This document shows positions 1-10,000 of a stretch of DNA of 64,000 nt, one piece after another. Source of the DNA: Sphingomonas glacialis (GTDB taxonomy: Bacteria; Pseudomonadota; Alphaproteobacteria; Sphingomonadales; Sphingomonadaceae); assembly GCF_014653575.1 (NCBI RefSeq), contig NZ_BNAQ01000006.1, positions 124,001-188,000 of the forward strand. Direction: 5' to 3'. Positions within the stretch are counted from its first letter, which is position 1; every line of letters begins with the position of its first letter. The translations under genes and the position numbers were made by a program. The notes beneath the pieces are model-generated. The model did not search any database, was not told the DNA's origin, and saw only the letters and a program-made list of their open reading frames with translations.

Positions 1-1
1 A

Positions 2-1105
2 TGCCGGCCCGATCAGCACTGGTGCCGTGTTCGACAGGTTGATCAGCCCCAGATCGCGTCCGCGCCGTCGTGGGTTTGGCAGCAATTGCATGACGAAGCC
101 GATCTGCAGCGTCAGAAAGACCGACCAGCCGATTGAATACAGGCCGAAGCCGATCGCCGCGACGGCCCATCCCTGCGCGCCCGCCATCACCACCAGCCCC
201 GTCGCATCGAGTAGCGCCGCCGCGACGAGGAAGGGCTTGCGGCGTCCGATCCGGTCCGACCAGCGGCCGAGCACGAGCGCGATCGGCAACGGCACGATAT
301 TGGCGGCGAGGATCAGCCCGCCGACCTCTACCGGCACGGTGGCGCGCGCGGACGGCGCGACGAATTGCTCCATGAAGAACAGCAGGTAGGCAAACAGCAC
401 ATTGCCCGCGATCTGGACGAGCAGTCGCGCAATCCAGGCAAGCCCGAGGTCGCGCGACGACGCCGCGACGGTCCGACCGCCGGGCTGCGCGGTCGGTCTG
501 GCGGACGTCGCCAGCAGCGGGATCAGGCACAGCGTCGCGATCACCCCGATCGCCGCGAGGCGAAGCCCCAGTCCCGGCGCGGTCCAGGCGATCAACAGCG
601 GGCCGATGGCCGCGGCAAACGGCTGCGCGGCGCCAAGCAAGCCGCTCATCACGCCCTTCTGCCGATCGAGGCTCTCCTCGGCCAGCAACGCGACGAGCGG
701 CGCGAGCGCGGCGTTGAGCGCCACCTGAAACACCATCACCGCGACGACGAGCATTTCAGGCGTGCGCGCGACCGCGATGCCGGCGTACGAAGCGAGCGTC
801 GCGATCAGCCCCGCCGCGATCCACGGCCGCCGCCCACCGCCGCGTTCGAGCGCGCGGTCGCTCAGCCAGCCGAAGACGATCCCCGACACGCTCGCCATCA
901 CCGCCCCGGCGATCAGCGCCGTCGCGAGCACGCCGAACCGCGCGTCCCCCGCGATCTGCTCGACCCGCAGCGGCAGCAGCAGCGTCAGCAGCGGGAGATA
1001 GGCAATGACGCATCCGGCATAGCCGAGCGCACCCAGCACCGGAACCAACAGGGTCGATCGCGCGGCGCGGCGAGCGGAGAAGAAGCGGTCCTGATACACG
1101 GTCAT
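2..1105 (-). CDS. MFS transporter, probably sugar; 3' end beyond window
   Basis: The minus-strand frame is open from an ATG at 1105 to the left edge, about 368 residues, without the C-terminus. It encodes repeated hydrophobic segments typical of a 12-helix major facilitator protein. An MFS-like loop after the second helix reads GWLSDRALERGGGRRPW, and a second half-repeat loop reads GRWSDRIGRRKPF. The gene lies 52 bp after lacI in the same direction and ends the TonB-receptor operon. It is therefore likely the inner-membrane importer for the oligosaccharide or glucose released by the locus. The substrate is inferred from context only. Confidence 0.85.
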   Translation of the reverse strand, partial: MTVYQDRFFSARRAARSTLLVPVLGALGYAGCVIAYLPLLTLLLPLRVEQIAGDARFGVLATALIAGAVMASVSGIVFGWLSDRALERGGGRRPWIAAGLIATLASYAGIAVARTPEMLVVAVMVFQVALNAALAPLVALLAEESLDRQKGVMSGLLGAAQPFAAAIGPLLIAWTAPGLGLRLAAIGVIATLCLIPLLATSARPTAQPGGRTVAASSRDLGLAWIARLLVQIAGNVLFAYLLFFMEQFVAPSARATVPVEVGGLILAANIVPLPIALVLGRWSDRIGRRKPFLVAAALLDATGLVVMAGAQGWAVAAIGFGLYSIGWSVFLTLQIGFVMQLLPNPRRRGRDLGLINLSNTAPVLIGPA

Positions 1106-1157
1106 ACGCGCGACGCTTAGGACGTAGCACCCGCCACGGCCAAGCGTTTGAACGCGG

Positions 1158-2204
1158 TCAGCGGCGCGGTGCGGTCGATTGCCGCAATTCGAGCTTCGCC
1201 GACACGATGATCGGCTGCTCGGGTGCCTCGCGTCCCGCAAGCTCGCCGATAATGAGTTCGACCGCGCGCGCGGCCAGATCGGCGATCGGCTGGTCGATCG
1301 CGGTGAGCGGCGGATGCGTGAAGCGGACGATCGGGGTGTTGTCGAAGCTGATCAGCGACACATCGTGCGGCACCGCGATCCCGCGCTCGCGGCACAGTTC
1401 GAGCGTGGCAAGCGACATCTGATCGTTGCTGGCGATGATTGCGGTCGCCGGCTCGGCCGCGTCGAGCAATGCCGCCGCTGCGGCCCGGCCCGACGCATAG
1501 CCGAAATCGCCACGCGCGAGCAGATCGTCGGCGAGCCCCGCCGCCGCCATCGCCGCGCGCCAGCCGTCGATGCGCCACCCGCTCAACGTGTATTCGGAAG
1601 GGCCGGCGATGAAGCCGATCCGCTGATGGCCAAGGGCAATCAGGTGCTTCGTCGCCAGCTGTGCCGCGCGCTCGTCATCCATCGTCAGCGCGAAACCCGC
1701 GCCTGCGCGCCGCGAGCCGATCCGCGCGAAGCTGATCCGCTGCGCCTCGAGCAAGTCGATGATCAGCGGATTTTCCGAATGCGGCGGCGTCAGGATGACG
1801 CCGTCGGGCTGGAGCGCGGCGATCGCCCCCATCAGCTCGCGCGCGATATGGTCGCTATGCGTGTCGACCAGCTCGACGATCATGCGATAGCCGTAGGTCG
1901 CGCAGGTCAGCATCCCGCCGAGCAGCATCTGGTCGACCCAGTCGGTTCCCTCCCGCGCGCGCCAGTCGGCAATCGTACGCTCGCGGTCGTTGAGCGCGAC
2001 GATCAGATACGAGCGCGAACCGCCCATCCGCTGCGCCGCGATCGAGGGGACGTAGCCGAGCCGGTCGATCGCTTCCTGCACCCGCGCGACCATCTCGGGC
2101 CGGACGCCGGCCTCCTTGTTGACGACACGGCTGACGGTCTGCAGCGACACCCCTGCATCCGCCGCGACATGCTTGATCGTGACGGCCTGCCGTCTGCGCA
2201 CCAT
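1158..2204 (-). CDS. LacI-family transcriptional regulator
   Basis: A 348-residue protein. The N-terminal lambda-repressor-like helix-turn-helix (TIKHVAADAGVSLQTVSRVV, about residues 9-28) is followed by the hinge (GYVPSIAAQRM) and a periplasmic-binding-type effector domain ending in PPLTAIDQPI. The ATG at 2204 is preferred; an upstream in-frame TTG at 2222 would overlap the halogenase stop. It sits inside the operon, 5 bp after the first halogenase gene. It probably represses the TonB-receptor operon and the divergent GH3 gene through the two palindromes in 10133-10350. Lifting of repression by a sugar is expected for the family but not shown here. Confidence 0.93.
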   Translation of the reverse strand: MVRRRQAVTIKHVAADAGVSLQTVSRVVNKEAGVRPEMVARVQEAIDRLGYVPSIAAQRMGGSRSYLIVALNDRERTIADWRAREGTDWVDQMLLGGMLTCATYGYRMIVELVDTHSDHIARELMGAIAALQPDGVILTPPHSENPLIIDLLEAQRISFARIGSRRAGAGFALTMDDERAAQLATKHLIALGHQRIGFIAGPSEYTLSGWRIDGWRAAMAAAGLADDLLARGDFGYASGRAAAAALLDAAEPATAIIASNDQMSLATLELCRERGIAVPHDVSLISFDNTPIVRFTHPPLTAIDQPIADLAARAVELIIGELAGREAPEQPIIVSAKLELRQSTAPRR

Positions 2205-2209
2205 TCCGC

Positions 2210-3688
2210 TCAGCCGCCGCAATATTGCGCGACATAGTCGGCATGTGACGGCAACCCGGCGACGGTGCGGGCGACATTCTCGCGCAGTTTGCCCAGAAAC
2301 CGCGCCAGTTCTTCATCGGGCAATTTGTCGGCGATCGGATGATAGGCGGCAGGCTCAATCCCCTGCCCCAGCATCACTTGCACCCAGCTATTCTCGGCGA
2401 ACAGTTCCTCGTTGCGACGGAACACACGGCCGGTCTCGCGGAACAAGGCGATCTTCTGTGCCAGGCTCTCGGGCACCTCCATCGCCGCGCATTGCCGCCA
2501 GAACGGGGAGTCGCGGCGGTTGGTCGCCTTGTAGTGGAGGATCAGGAAGTCGCGGATCTGCTCCATGTCGGCGAATTGCTGGTCGTTGAATTCGGCCACG
2601 TCGCGCGGCGAGATCCCGCCGCCCGGCATCATCCGGATCAGCCGCAGGATCGCGCGCTGGATGAGATGGATGCTGGTCGATTCGAGCGGCTCCATGAACC
2701 CGCCCGACAGCCCGATCGCGACGACGTTGCGGTGCCATTGCCGGCGCCGCGCGCCGGTCACGAAGCGGATATTGTTCGGCTCGGTCAGCACCGTGCCCTC
2801 GACATTGCCGAGCAGGCGCTCGAGCGCGGCGTCGCGGTCGAGGTAGCGGCTGCAATAGACGATGCCGTTGCCGGTGCGATGCTGCAGCGGAATACGCCAC
2901 TGCCAGCCCGCATCGTGCGCCATCGCGCGCGTATAGGGAACGGGTGGCCGGACGTTCTCGGTCTGCACCGCGATCGCCGAGTCACACGGCAGAAAGTGGC
3001 TCCAGTCGTCATAGCCGGCGTGCAACGCCTGCTCGATCAGCAGCGCGCGAAAGCCGGTACAGTCGAGGAACAGGTCACCCTCGACGACCACGCCAGATTC
3101 CAGATGCAGCGCGGCGACGTCGCCGGTCTCGCCATCGAGCGCGACGCGCGCGATCTTGCCTTCGATCCGCCGCGTGCCGTCACCCTCGGCCATCCGTCGC
3201 AGGAATTGCGAATAGAGCGAGGAATCGAGCTGATAGGCGTAGTTCATCCGCTCGTCGGGGAGATGCGCGAACTTGCCCTCCATCGCGGCGACCAGCTCGA
3301 GGCAATAGGCGTCGTAAGCCGCGTCATGCCCGCGCTCGCGGCCGTTCATCCAGAAATGCTGGAAGCCGGCCGACCAATGGTCCTGCCCGGTCGTCCCGAA
3401 CGAGTGGAAATACCGGTCGGTCCCGTCCTTCCAGCCATCGAACAGGATGCCGAGCTTGAAGGTCGCCTGCGTCGCGCGCATGAAATCGGCCTCGCCGATG
3501 CCGAGCAGCCGATTGTAGGTCACGAGCGGCGGGATCGTCGATTCGCCCACCCCGACCGTCCCGATCGCATCGGATTCGATCAGCGTCACTTCGGCGGTGC
3601 GGCCCATCGTCCGCGCGATCGCGGCGGCGGCCATCCAGCCCGCGGTTCCGCCCCCGGCAACGACGATCCGGCGTGGGCTGGCGATCAT
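2210..3688 (-). CDS. Flavin-dependent tryptophan halogenase family protein (1)
   Basis: A 492-residue protein of the PrnA/RebH family, which uses FADH2, O2 and halide to halogenate an aromatic substrate. It shows the FAD-binding GGGTAGW motif (residues 12-18), the catalytic Lys78 in FKLGILF, the family motif WQWRIP (262-267), and EPLESTSI with Glu336-Ser337. By eye, all key PrnA positions are kept. It overlaps the upstream cupin gene by 4 nt (ATGA). Homologues beside TonB receptors in Xanthomonas, Caulobacter and sphingomonads are common, and their true substrate is unknown. A free-tryptophan substrate is not implied. Confidence 0.92.
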   Translation of the reverse strand: MIASPRRIVVAGGGTAGWMAAAAIARTMGRTAEVTLIESDAIGTVGVGESTIPPLVTYNRLLGIGEADFMRATQATFKLGILFDGWKDGTDRYFHSFGTTGQDHWSAGFQHFWMNGRERGHDAAYDAYCLELVAAMEGKFAHLPDERMNYAYQLDSSLYSQFLRRMAEGDGTRRIEGKIARVALDGETGDVAALHLESGVVVEGDLFLDCTGFRALLIEQALHAGYDDWSHFLPCDSAIAVQTENVRPPVPYTRAMAHDAGWQWRIPLQHRTGNGIVYCSRYLDRDAALERLLGNVEGTVLTEPNNIRFVTGARRRQWHRNVVAIGLSGGFMEPLESTSIHLIQRAILRLIRMMPGGGISPRDVAEFNDQQFADMEQIRDFLILHYKATNRRDSPFWRQCAAMEVPESLAQKIALFRETGRVFRRNEELFAENSWVQVMLGQGIEPAAYHPIADKLPDEELARFLGKLRENVARTVAGLPSHADYVAQYCGG

Positions 3689-4716
3689 TGGCTAAGGTTC
3701 CTGAGCAGGAAGGCGCGGATGCGATCGGCGCTTTCCGGGGTGAGCGGGGCGAGGATGCTGCGCCCCGCCTCCGGAATATGCGCGGTCACGTCGTCGCCGT
3801 TGTCGAACACGTAATAGTCGAACAGGTCGCGCCAATGCTGCTTCTGGTCGGCGGGCAAATCGCGGATCGCGAGCAGCGCATGGTTGAGCGCATCCTGCGG
3901 CGAGCCCATCCAGCGCGGCGTCTCGCGCCACCAATAGTTCACCAGCACGTTGAAATCGGCGAGCCCCTCGACGTGATGCCACCACAGCGCGGGGATATAG
4001 AGCGCATCGCCCGCTTCGAGTTCGGCGACCTGGGCGTACGCGAGCGCGTCGGGGAAACGCGGGTGCAGCTGCGCGTCGGGCGCATGGAAGTCGACCATGC
4101 TGATCGCGCGCCCCGCAGGCGTATTGTCGATCGGCCCGAGATGGAGATTGCGGAACTGCTCGCGCGGGAACAGCGTGAAACGCCGCCGCCCCGCCGCCAC
4201 GCAAGCCAAATTGTTGGGCAGGTCGTTATGCGCGGCGATCCGCGTCTTTGTGCCGATCCAGATGCTTGCAAGACACGTCCGATCGCCGAGATCGACATGG
4301 TTCGCCTCATACAGCCCATCGAAGAACTGGTGCATGTCGATCGAGGCGAGATAGACCGGCGGTGCCCCCGCATTGCCTTCGATCGCGTCGATCCGTCCGA
4401 AGATGTCGGGCAGCTTGGCGCGCAGCGTGCGGAAATTCATCGCCATCGCCGCATCGTAGAACAGCCGGCCATCGCCGCCGGGCTCGCCGATCGCGACGGT
4501 GAAGCCGGTGTCGCGGTGGTGGCGCAGCAGATAAGCGCGCGCGTCGCGCGACGAGCGGCGCCCCGCCTCGACCAGCGGCCAGTCCTTGACCAGCCCGCGC
4601 ACGACGAACGGCGCATCGGCCGCGCGCAGCCGCGCGTCGAGCTCGGCCGCGTCGGCGACCTCGACCTCGGGCACGGACGCGAGATCCTTGAAGACGCCGG
4701 GAACGGCTTCAGCCAC
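3685..4716 (-). CDS. JmjC/cupin-like domain protein (cupin_8)
   Basis: A 343-residue protein starting at GTG 4716, which overlaps the end of the SapC gene by 8 nt. It resembles FIH-like cupin_8 proteins. An HxD pair in AAHNDLPNNL (H163, D165) and a distal histidine in ALWWHHVEG (H247/H248) could form an Fe(II)/2-oxoglutarate site. The central fold (RRFTLFP...GDALYIPALWWHH) is the usual double-stranded beta-helix. It lies between the SapC gene and the first halogenase and is translationally coupled to both. Hydroxylase activity is inferred from the motif; the substrate is unknown. Confidence 0.88.
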   Translation of the reverse strand: MAEAVPGVFKDLASVPEVEVADAAELDARLRAADAPFVVRGLVKDWPLVEAGRRSSRDARAYLLRHHRDTGFTVAIGEPGGDGRLFYDAAMAMNFRTLRAKLPDIFGRIDAIEGNAGAPPVYLASIDMHQFFDGLYEANHVDLGDRTCLASIWIGTKTRIAAHNDLPNNLACVAAGRRRFTLFPREQFRNLHLGPIDNTPAGRAISMVDFHAPDAQLHPRFPDALAYAQVAELEAGDALYIPALWWHHVEGLADFNVLVNYWWRETPRWMGSPQDALNHALLAIRDLPADQKQHWRDLFDYYVFDNGDDVTAHIPEAGRSILAPLTPESADRIRAFLLRNLSQ

Positions 4717-5431
4717 GCAGGTCGCCCCGTCGGCTCTTGCGCTCGACCAGCTCGGCGACGTTGGCGAGCGAGGCGAGCGCCATGAACACTGGCAGCAGAT
4801 ACCCGTCGGCGTGGAGTTCCCCCAGCGCCACGGTGTCGAGCTGCTGCAGCCGTTCCTCGGCGATTCCGTGATAGCCGACCAGCCGGTTGGTGCTGCCGTC
4901 GGCGAGCGTGATCTCGAGCGTCAGCGGCTCGAGCAATTCGTGCCGCGCGAGCGCAGCAAAGAAGCCTTCGCTCGCTTGCCAGCCGGCATCGAGCTCGCCG
5001 AGCTGCGCGGCGATTGTCTCGAGATACGGCGTCGCCCGGCCGAGATCGTCGAACACGCGTACCCCCTCGCCGCCGGTCGCGACGCGGGGATGGTCGAGGT
5101 CGAGATGGATCTGTTTGTCGCCGCCGTCGGTCGCGGGATGCCCGATCAGGAAGGGCTGGATCTCGAGCGCGAGCGGACGGTAGCGGGCTTCCGACCGCTC
5201 GCCAGCCAAGAACAGGTTCTCGCCAGGTTCGAAGCCGAACATCGCGAGCGCCTGGAAGCGATCGCGCTGTGGGGTGAGACGAAACAGGATCGGATACTCG
5301 TTCTGCACGCGCCGAAACTCGCTCGGCACGATCAGGCACGACATCACCGCGTCGCCAAGCGCGGCACTACGCTCGGAGGTGATGCGGAGCGTTCGGTGAT
5401 CGTCGCTGGTGAGCAGGACGTGGTTGGCCAT
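4709..5431 (-). CDS. SapC family protein
   Basis: A 240-residue protein of the SapC family, named after a Campylobacter S-layer-associated gene and found widely beside TonB receptors in alphaproteobacteria. There is no signal peptide or membrane segment. The conserved N-terminal stretch around residues 25-60 contains the family-like CLIVPSEFRRVQNEYPILF. The ATG at 5431 overlaps the stop of the upstream halogenase (TGATG), which fixes the start. The biochemical function is not known. Conserved neighbourhood suggests a shared job with the halogenase and cupin proteins. Confidence 0.88.
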   Translation of the reverse strand: MANHVLLTSDDHRTLRITSERSAALGDAVMSCLIVPSEFRRVQNEYPILFRLTPQRDRFQALAMFGFEPGENLFLAGERSEARYRPLALEIQPFLIGHPATDGGDKQIHLDLDHPRVATGGEGVRVFDDLGRATPYLETIAAQLGELDAGWQASEGFFAALARHELLEPLTLEITLADGSTNRLVGYHGIAEERLQQLDTVALGELHADGYLLPVFMALASLANVAELVERKSRRGDLRG

Positions 5432-6954
5432 CAGTTCATATGCTCCATAGCGATCGGTTGAGATGCCGCCCGGCACGCGTCGAGATACGCGCGGATCGGC
5501 GGCAGCGTGGCGACCATGCCGCGCGTGCGCTGGGCGATCGGGCCGAACGACGGTAGCGGACCGCCACGCAGCGGGCCGGGATCGGGGACCCGTGCCCCCA
5601 TGCCGTACAGGATATACTGATAGCTCGCCGCCGGAAACAGCTCATCGACCATCGGCAGATCGGCGCGCGTCGGCGGCCGGTGCTGCCACAACGCGAGCAG
5701 TTCGGCGAGCCGCGGCGGAATTGAAGCCGGATCGCGGTGGTCCTGCCAATACCGCCCTTCGCGTCGGCTGAGCACGTAGTGCAGCTTGAGGAATTCGACG
5801 ATCCGGTCCCAGCGATAGCGGAACAGCGTGTTGAAGCGCGCCGCCGTCAGCGGCATCGTTTCGCGCGTCGGCCAGTCGTCGAGCAGCGCGTCGAGCGCCA
5901 GCTCGATCGTCACGATCGCCGACGCCTCGAGCGGCTCGAGGAACCCCGCCGACAGCCCGATCGCGAGGCAATTGCCGGTCCAGAAGCGGTCGCGGTGGCC
6001 CGAGCGGAAGGTCAGCCGGCGCGGCGTGATCGGTTCGGCGCTGCCAAGATACGCGCTCAGCGTTTCCAGCGCCGCGTCGTCGCTCATGTGCGCGGAGGAA
6101 TAGACGCAGCCGACACCGCGCCTGGTGGGCAAGCCAATGTCCCAGATCCAGCCCGCCGCATGCGCGGTCGCGTCGGTCTGCGCGGCGATCGGGCTGTCGG
6201 CGGCGACGGGGACCTGCACCGCCAGCGCGCGATCGTTGAACAGCACGTCGCTGCGGTCGATGAACGGCACGTCGCCCACGAGCAGCGCGGCGTGGCCGGT
6301 GCAATCGAGGAACAGATCGCCTGCGACGGCGCCGGTGTCGCGGGTGTTTACGGCGATCACCTCGCCCGTCTCCGTGCGATCGACACCGATCACATGATCG
6401 CGCACGTGCCGCACGCCGAGCCGTTCGGTCGCATGCCGCATCAGCAAAGCCGCGAGCTTGCCCGCATCGAGATGATAGCCATAGTTCAGCGCGCCCGCAT
6501 AATCGGGCATCGATCGCTGGCGTGGCGCGAGGCACTGTCCTGCAACCTGCGATTGCGGCGTGACCACGTCGGCGAACGCGGCACCCGCGGCTTCGGCCTG
6601 CCACGCGGCGACGAGCGCGCGCGCGTCGGCTTCCAGGGGCGGCGTGAAGGGATGGAAGTAAACATCGTCCGCCGCGCCGGTCGCCCAGCCGTGGAAGCGC
6701 GAGCCATGCTTGAACGAAGCATCGCAGGCGAGCAGGAATTCGGCCTCGCCGATCCCGATCCGCTCGAGCGTCGCGCGCATCGTCGGCCACGTCCCCTCGC
6801 CCACCCCGATCGTCGCAACGTCGGGAGATTCGACGAGGGTCACGGTGATCGGATGCGCCGCGGAGGGCCGCGCCGCCGCGGCGATACGACACGCGGCAAG
6901 CCAACCGGCGGTACCGCCGCCGACGATGACGACTTTAGAGATGGCCGTATCCAA
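5431..6954 (-). CDS. Flavin-dependent tryptophan halogenase family protein (2)
   Basis: About 507 residues. The FAD motif VGGGTAGW, the catalytic-type Lys82 (ASFKHGSRF) and Glu343 (EPLEASAI) are present. Two family positions differ from copy 1: the WxWxIP motif reads WIWDIG (269-274), and the Ser after the catalytic Glu is Ala. A TTG start at 6954 is chosen because AGGA lies 8 nt upstream. The ATG at 7032 would place the start inside the hairpin at 7028-7052 and add an unrelated N-terminus. It is the first gene after the TonB receptor. Activity may differ from copy 1. Confidence 0.88.
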   Translation of the reverse strand: MDTAISKVVIVGGGTAGWLAACRIAAAARPSAAHPITVTLVESPDVATIGVGEGTWPTMRATLERIGIGEAEFLLACDASFKHGSRFHGWATGAADDVYFHPFTPPLEADARALVAAWQAEAAGAAFADVVTPQSQVAGQCLAPRQRSMPDYAGALNYGYHLDAGKLAALLMRHATERLGVRHVRDHVIGVDRTETGEVIAVNTRDTGAVAGDLFLDCTGHAALLVGDVPFIDRSDVLFNDRALAVQVPVAADSPIAAQTDATAHAAGWIWDIGLPTRRGVGCVYSSAHMSDDAALETLSAYLGSAEPITPRRLTFRSGHRDRFWTGNCLAIGLSAGFLEPLEASAIVTIELALDALLDDWPTRETMPLTAARFNTLFRYRWDRIVEFLKLHYVLSRREGRYWQDHRDPASIPPRLAELLALWQHRPPTRADLPMVDELFPAASYQYILYGMGARVPDPGPLRGGPLPSFGPIAQRTRGMVATLPPIRAYLDACRAASQPIAMEHMN

Positions 6955-7027
6955 TTGGCCCGTCCTGTTGCGGGGTCCGTACTCGGGCCCGGTTCGCTGA
7001 CGCTTGTGCCGCGTGGCCCCGGAAAAC

Positions 7028-7052
7028 GCCACCCTCGCATCGCGAGGGTGGC
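7028..7052 (-). terminator. Perfect 11-bp hairpin after the TonB-receptor gene
   Basis: An inverted repeat with an 11-bp perfect GC-rich stem (7028-7038 / 7042-7052) and a 3-nt loop lies 9 nt beyond the receptor stop, followed on the minus strand by GTTTTC. It resembles an intrinsic terminator or an mRNA-stabilising hairpin. The next gene continues in the same direction, so partial termination would let the receptor be made in excess over the downstream proteins. Confidence 0.6.
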
Positions 7053-7060
7053 ACCGGTTG

Positions 7061-10000
7061 CTAGAAGGAGATCCGCGCCCCCGCCGAGTAGCGTGGATCC
7101 TGCTTGGTCACGAACGTAACATTGCGGTCCGAGCGAAGATGGCCGCTGCGATTCTCGCTGTTGACGTTGATACCCTCGACGAACACCGAGATGTTCTTGG
7201 TGATCGCGTAGCTCGCGCTGACGTCGAGCTGGCCGTAGGTATTGATGTAGGTCGGGTTGACGCCGGCCCCCGCCAAATACCCCTTGCGCCAGTTATACGC
7301 GGCGCGCGCCTGCAGCCCGTTCTTGTCGTAGAACAGCACTGCGTTGGCGCTGTCCGAAAGACCCGTGATCGCGAACTGCGGCACGCTCGACGGCAGGCGG
7401 TTGTTATAGTTCTGATTGCCGCGGACGATCGTGTAGTTGAGGATGGTGCCGAACCCGGTGTTCCAGAAATTGTGCTGGATCGCGAATTCGAAGCCGTCGA
7501 CACTGGCGGTCTGCGCGCTGTTGAACGGCGTCTGGATCACGAAGTTGACGAGCGGATCGTTCGCCTGCGCAACGATCGTCCCATTGACCACGCCGCCCGG
7601 ATAATTGGCGCCGATATAGTCGCGGATCTGGGCGAAGGTCGCATTCGCTCCGAGTGCATTGAGCGCCGCCTGATACCGCGGACCGTTCTGCGTCACGCCG
7701 TTGAACGTCGTCGTCGGCGAGGTGATGCCCGGGATCGTCTGATTGACCACGGTCGTGCTGATATAGTTCGACACGTTCTTGTGGAAATAGCCGACCGAGA
7801 TGTAGCTCTCCTTGGTGTAATACCATTCTGCCGACAGATCGATGTTCTTCGACTTGAACGGGATCAGATTAGGGTTGCCGACCGAGCCGGTACCACCGCC
7901 GACCCGGAACAGCTGATCGAGCCGGCGACCGCCCTGCAGACTGCCATAGTCCGCACGAGTGATGGTGTGGCTGTACGACGCCCGCAGCTTGATAGTGTCG
8001 GTCGGCTCGATGTCGAAATCGACCGACGGGAGCCAGTTCTGATAGCTACCCTTGAACGACGTGAAACCGTTGCCGTTGAACAGGATGTTGAACTCGTTCT
8101 GCGAGTTCTGCCGCGCGCCCGATGGGTTCGGCACGAGCGCGGTCGCGCTGACGTCGGTCGTTTCGTAGCGCACGCCACCGATGATGTGGCCGGGCACCGA
8201 GAACACGTCGAACTTGCCGTTGAACTGGAAGTACGGCGCGATCGTCTTCTCGCGGACGCGTGAATCGGTGGTGTACGGAAGCAGGCACTGGCCGGCCCCG
8301 CCACAGATCTTGTACGCCTGGTCGAGCAGCTTGACGACGCTCGGCAGGTCGAACGTGTAGAACGACTTGACGATGTCCGCAGAATTCGCGCCGCTGATCC
8401 CGGAGAACTTGTCGGGAATGCTGGTCAGCGTGAACAAGCTGTCGGGCAGCAATGCCGCCGCCGCCGCGCGTTGCGCCGCGCTGTCGCCGCCGGTTCCGCC
8501 CCACGTGTCGTTCTGCAACACGCTATAGGCCGAGCGGACCTTGTTGTCGGTGTATTGCACGCCCCAGTCGAGGCTTTCGAGGAAGCCGTGGCTGTGATCG
8601 TAATGCCCCTTCAGCTGGATCTGGTTGATCTCGTCGCGGAAGTAGGAATTGCGGAAGGCGTTGCCGGTCGGGACGATGTTCGCGGCATTGAGCGGATCGA
8701 TGCCCGAATACATGTTGTACGAGATGACAGGCAGCTGGTTCTGGAAGTTGATCGTCTGGTTCTGGACACCGAACACCGCGGTGCCGACCGAGTTGCTGTT
8801 GCCGTACGGGCTGTTGGGCTTCGACGTCGCGGTCGAGTGATTGACGTCGAGCACGACGGTGACCCCGCCCGGCCCCTTCCAAGTGAGGTTGCCGCCGATC
8901 GCCTTGTTCTCGCTGCGCGCCGACGTCTGCGACGCCGAATACGCCAGATCCTTGGTCTCGCCCGCGCCGAACCGCTCGGTGTAGAAGTTCGGGCCCGCGA
9001 CAGGGCCGTTGGTCCACGAGCTCGACGTGTCGTTGTGGTTGTACCAGATGCCGACGCTGTTATCGCGAATGTCGACGGTGTTGCGCGAATAGGTATAGTC
9101 GAACGTCGCGGTCAGGGTGTCGGTCGGCTTGAACTGGAGGACCGCCTGCCCGTTGATGCGCTGGCGCTTGCCGTTGACGACGTCGTAGCCCGCGTTCTGC
9201 GGCACCTGATAGACGTCGGTCGCGCCCGGGCGATTGGCGATGTTGGCGGCGCGCGGGTCGCCTGGTTGCGCGAGCGAACCCCAATTGTTCTCGGCACCGA
9301 GATAGCCGTCGCGGAAGCCGACATTGGCCTGGTTCGCGCTGAAACGCCGCTCCTGGAACGAACCGAGGATGAGCACGCCGATACGATCGTCGGCGAAGGT
9401 GTCGGAGAAGATGCCCGAAACTTCGGGCGTCACGTCCTTGCCGCCATTCTGCGACGTGTCGACCACGCCGCGCGCCGACAGCGAACCGCGCATGCCGGGC
9501 TTGTCGAACGGACGCGGGGTGCGAATGTTGATCGTCGAACCGATGCCGCCCGACGGAACGCTCGCGCGGCCCGACTTGTAGACTTCGAGCGCGGCGACGC
9601 CCTCCGAAGCGAGGTTCGCGAAATCGAACGAGCGCGAGACCGGTGCGCTGTTGCCGTCGCCGATCGTCGAGGTCGCGAGCTGGCGGCCGTTGAGCGTGAC
9701 GAGATTGTACTCGGGGCCGAAGCCGCGGACGGTGACGAACTGGCCTTCGCCGTTCGAACGGTCGATCGACACGCCGGTGATGCGCTGGAGCGATTCGGCC
9801 AGGTTGGTGTCGGGGAACTTGCCGATATCCTCGGCCGAGATCGCGTCGACAATGCCCTGCGCGTTGCGCTTGAGGTTGATCGAGCTGCGGAGCGAAGCGC
9901 GGATGCCGGTGACGACGATATCACCGCTCGCATCGGTCCCGTCTGCGGTCGCGGTGCTCTGCGTCGTCGCGGTGCCGGTCGGCGCGTCCTGCGTGGTCGA

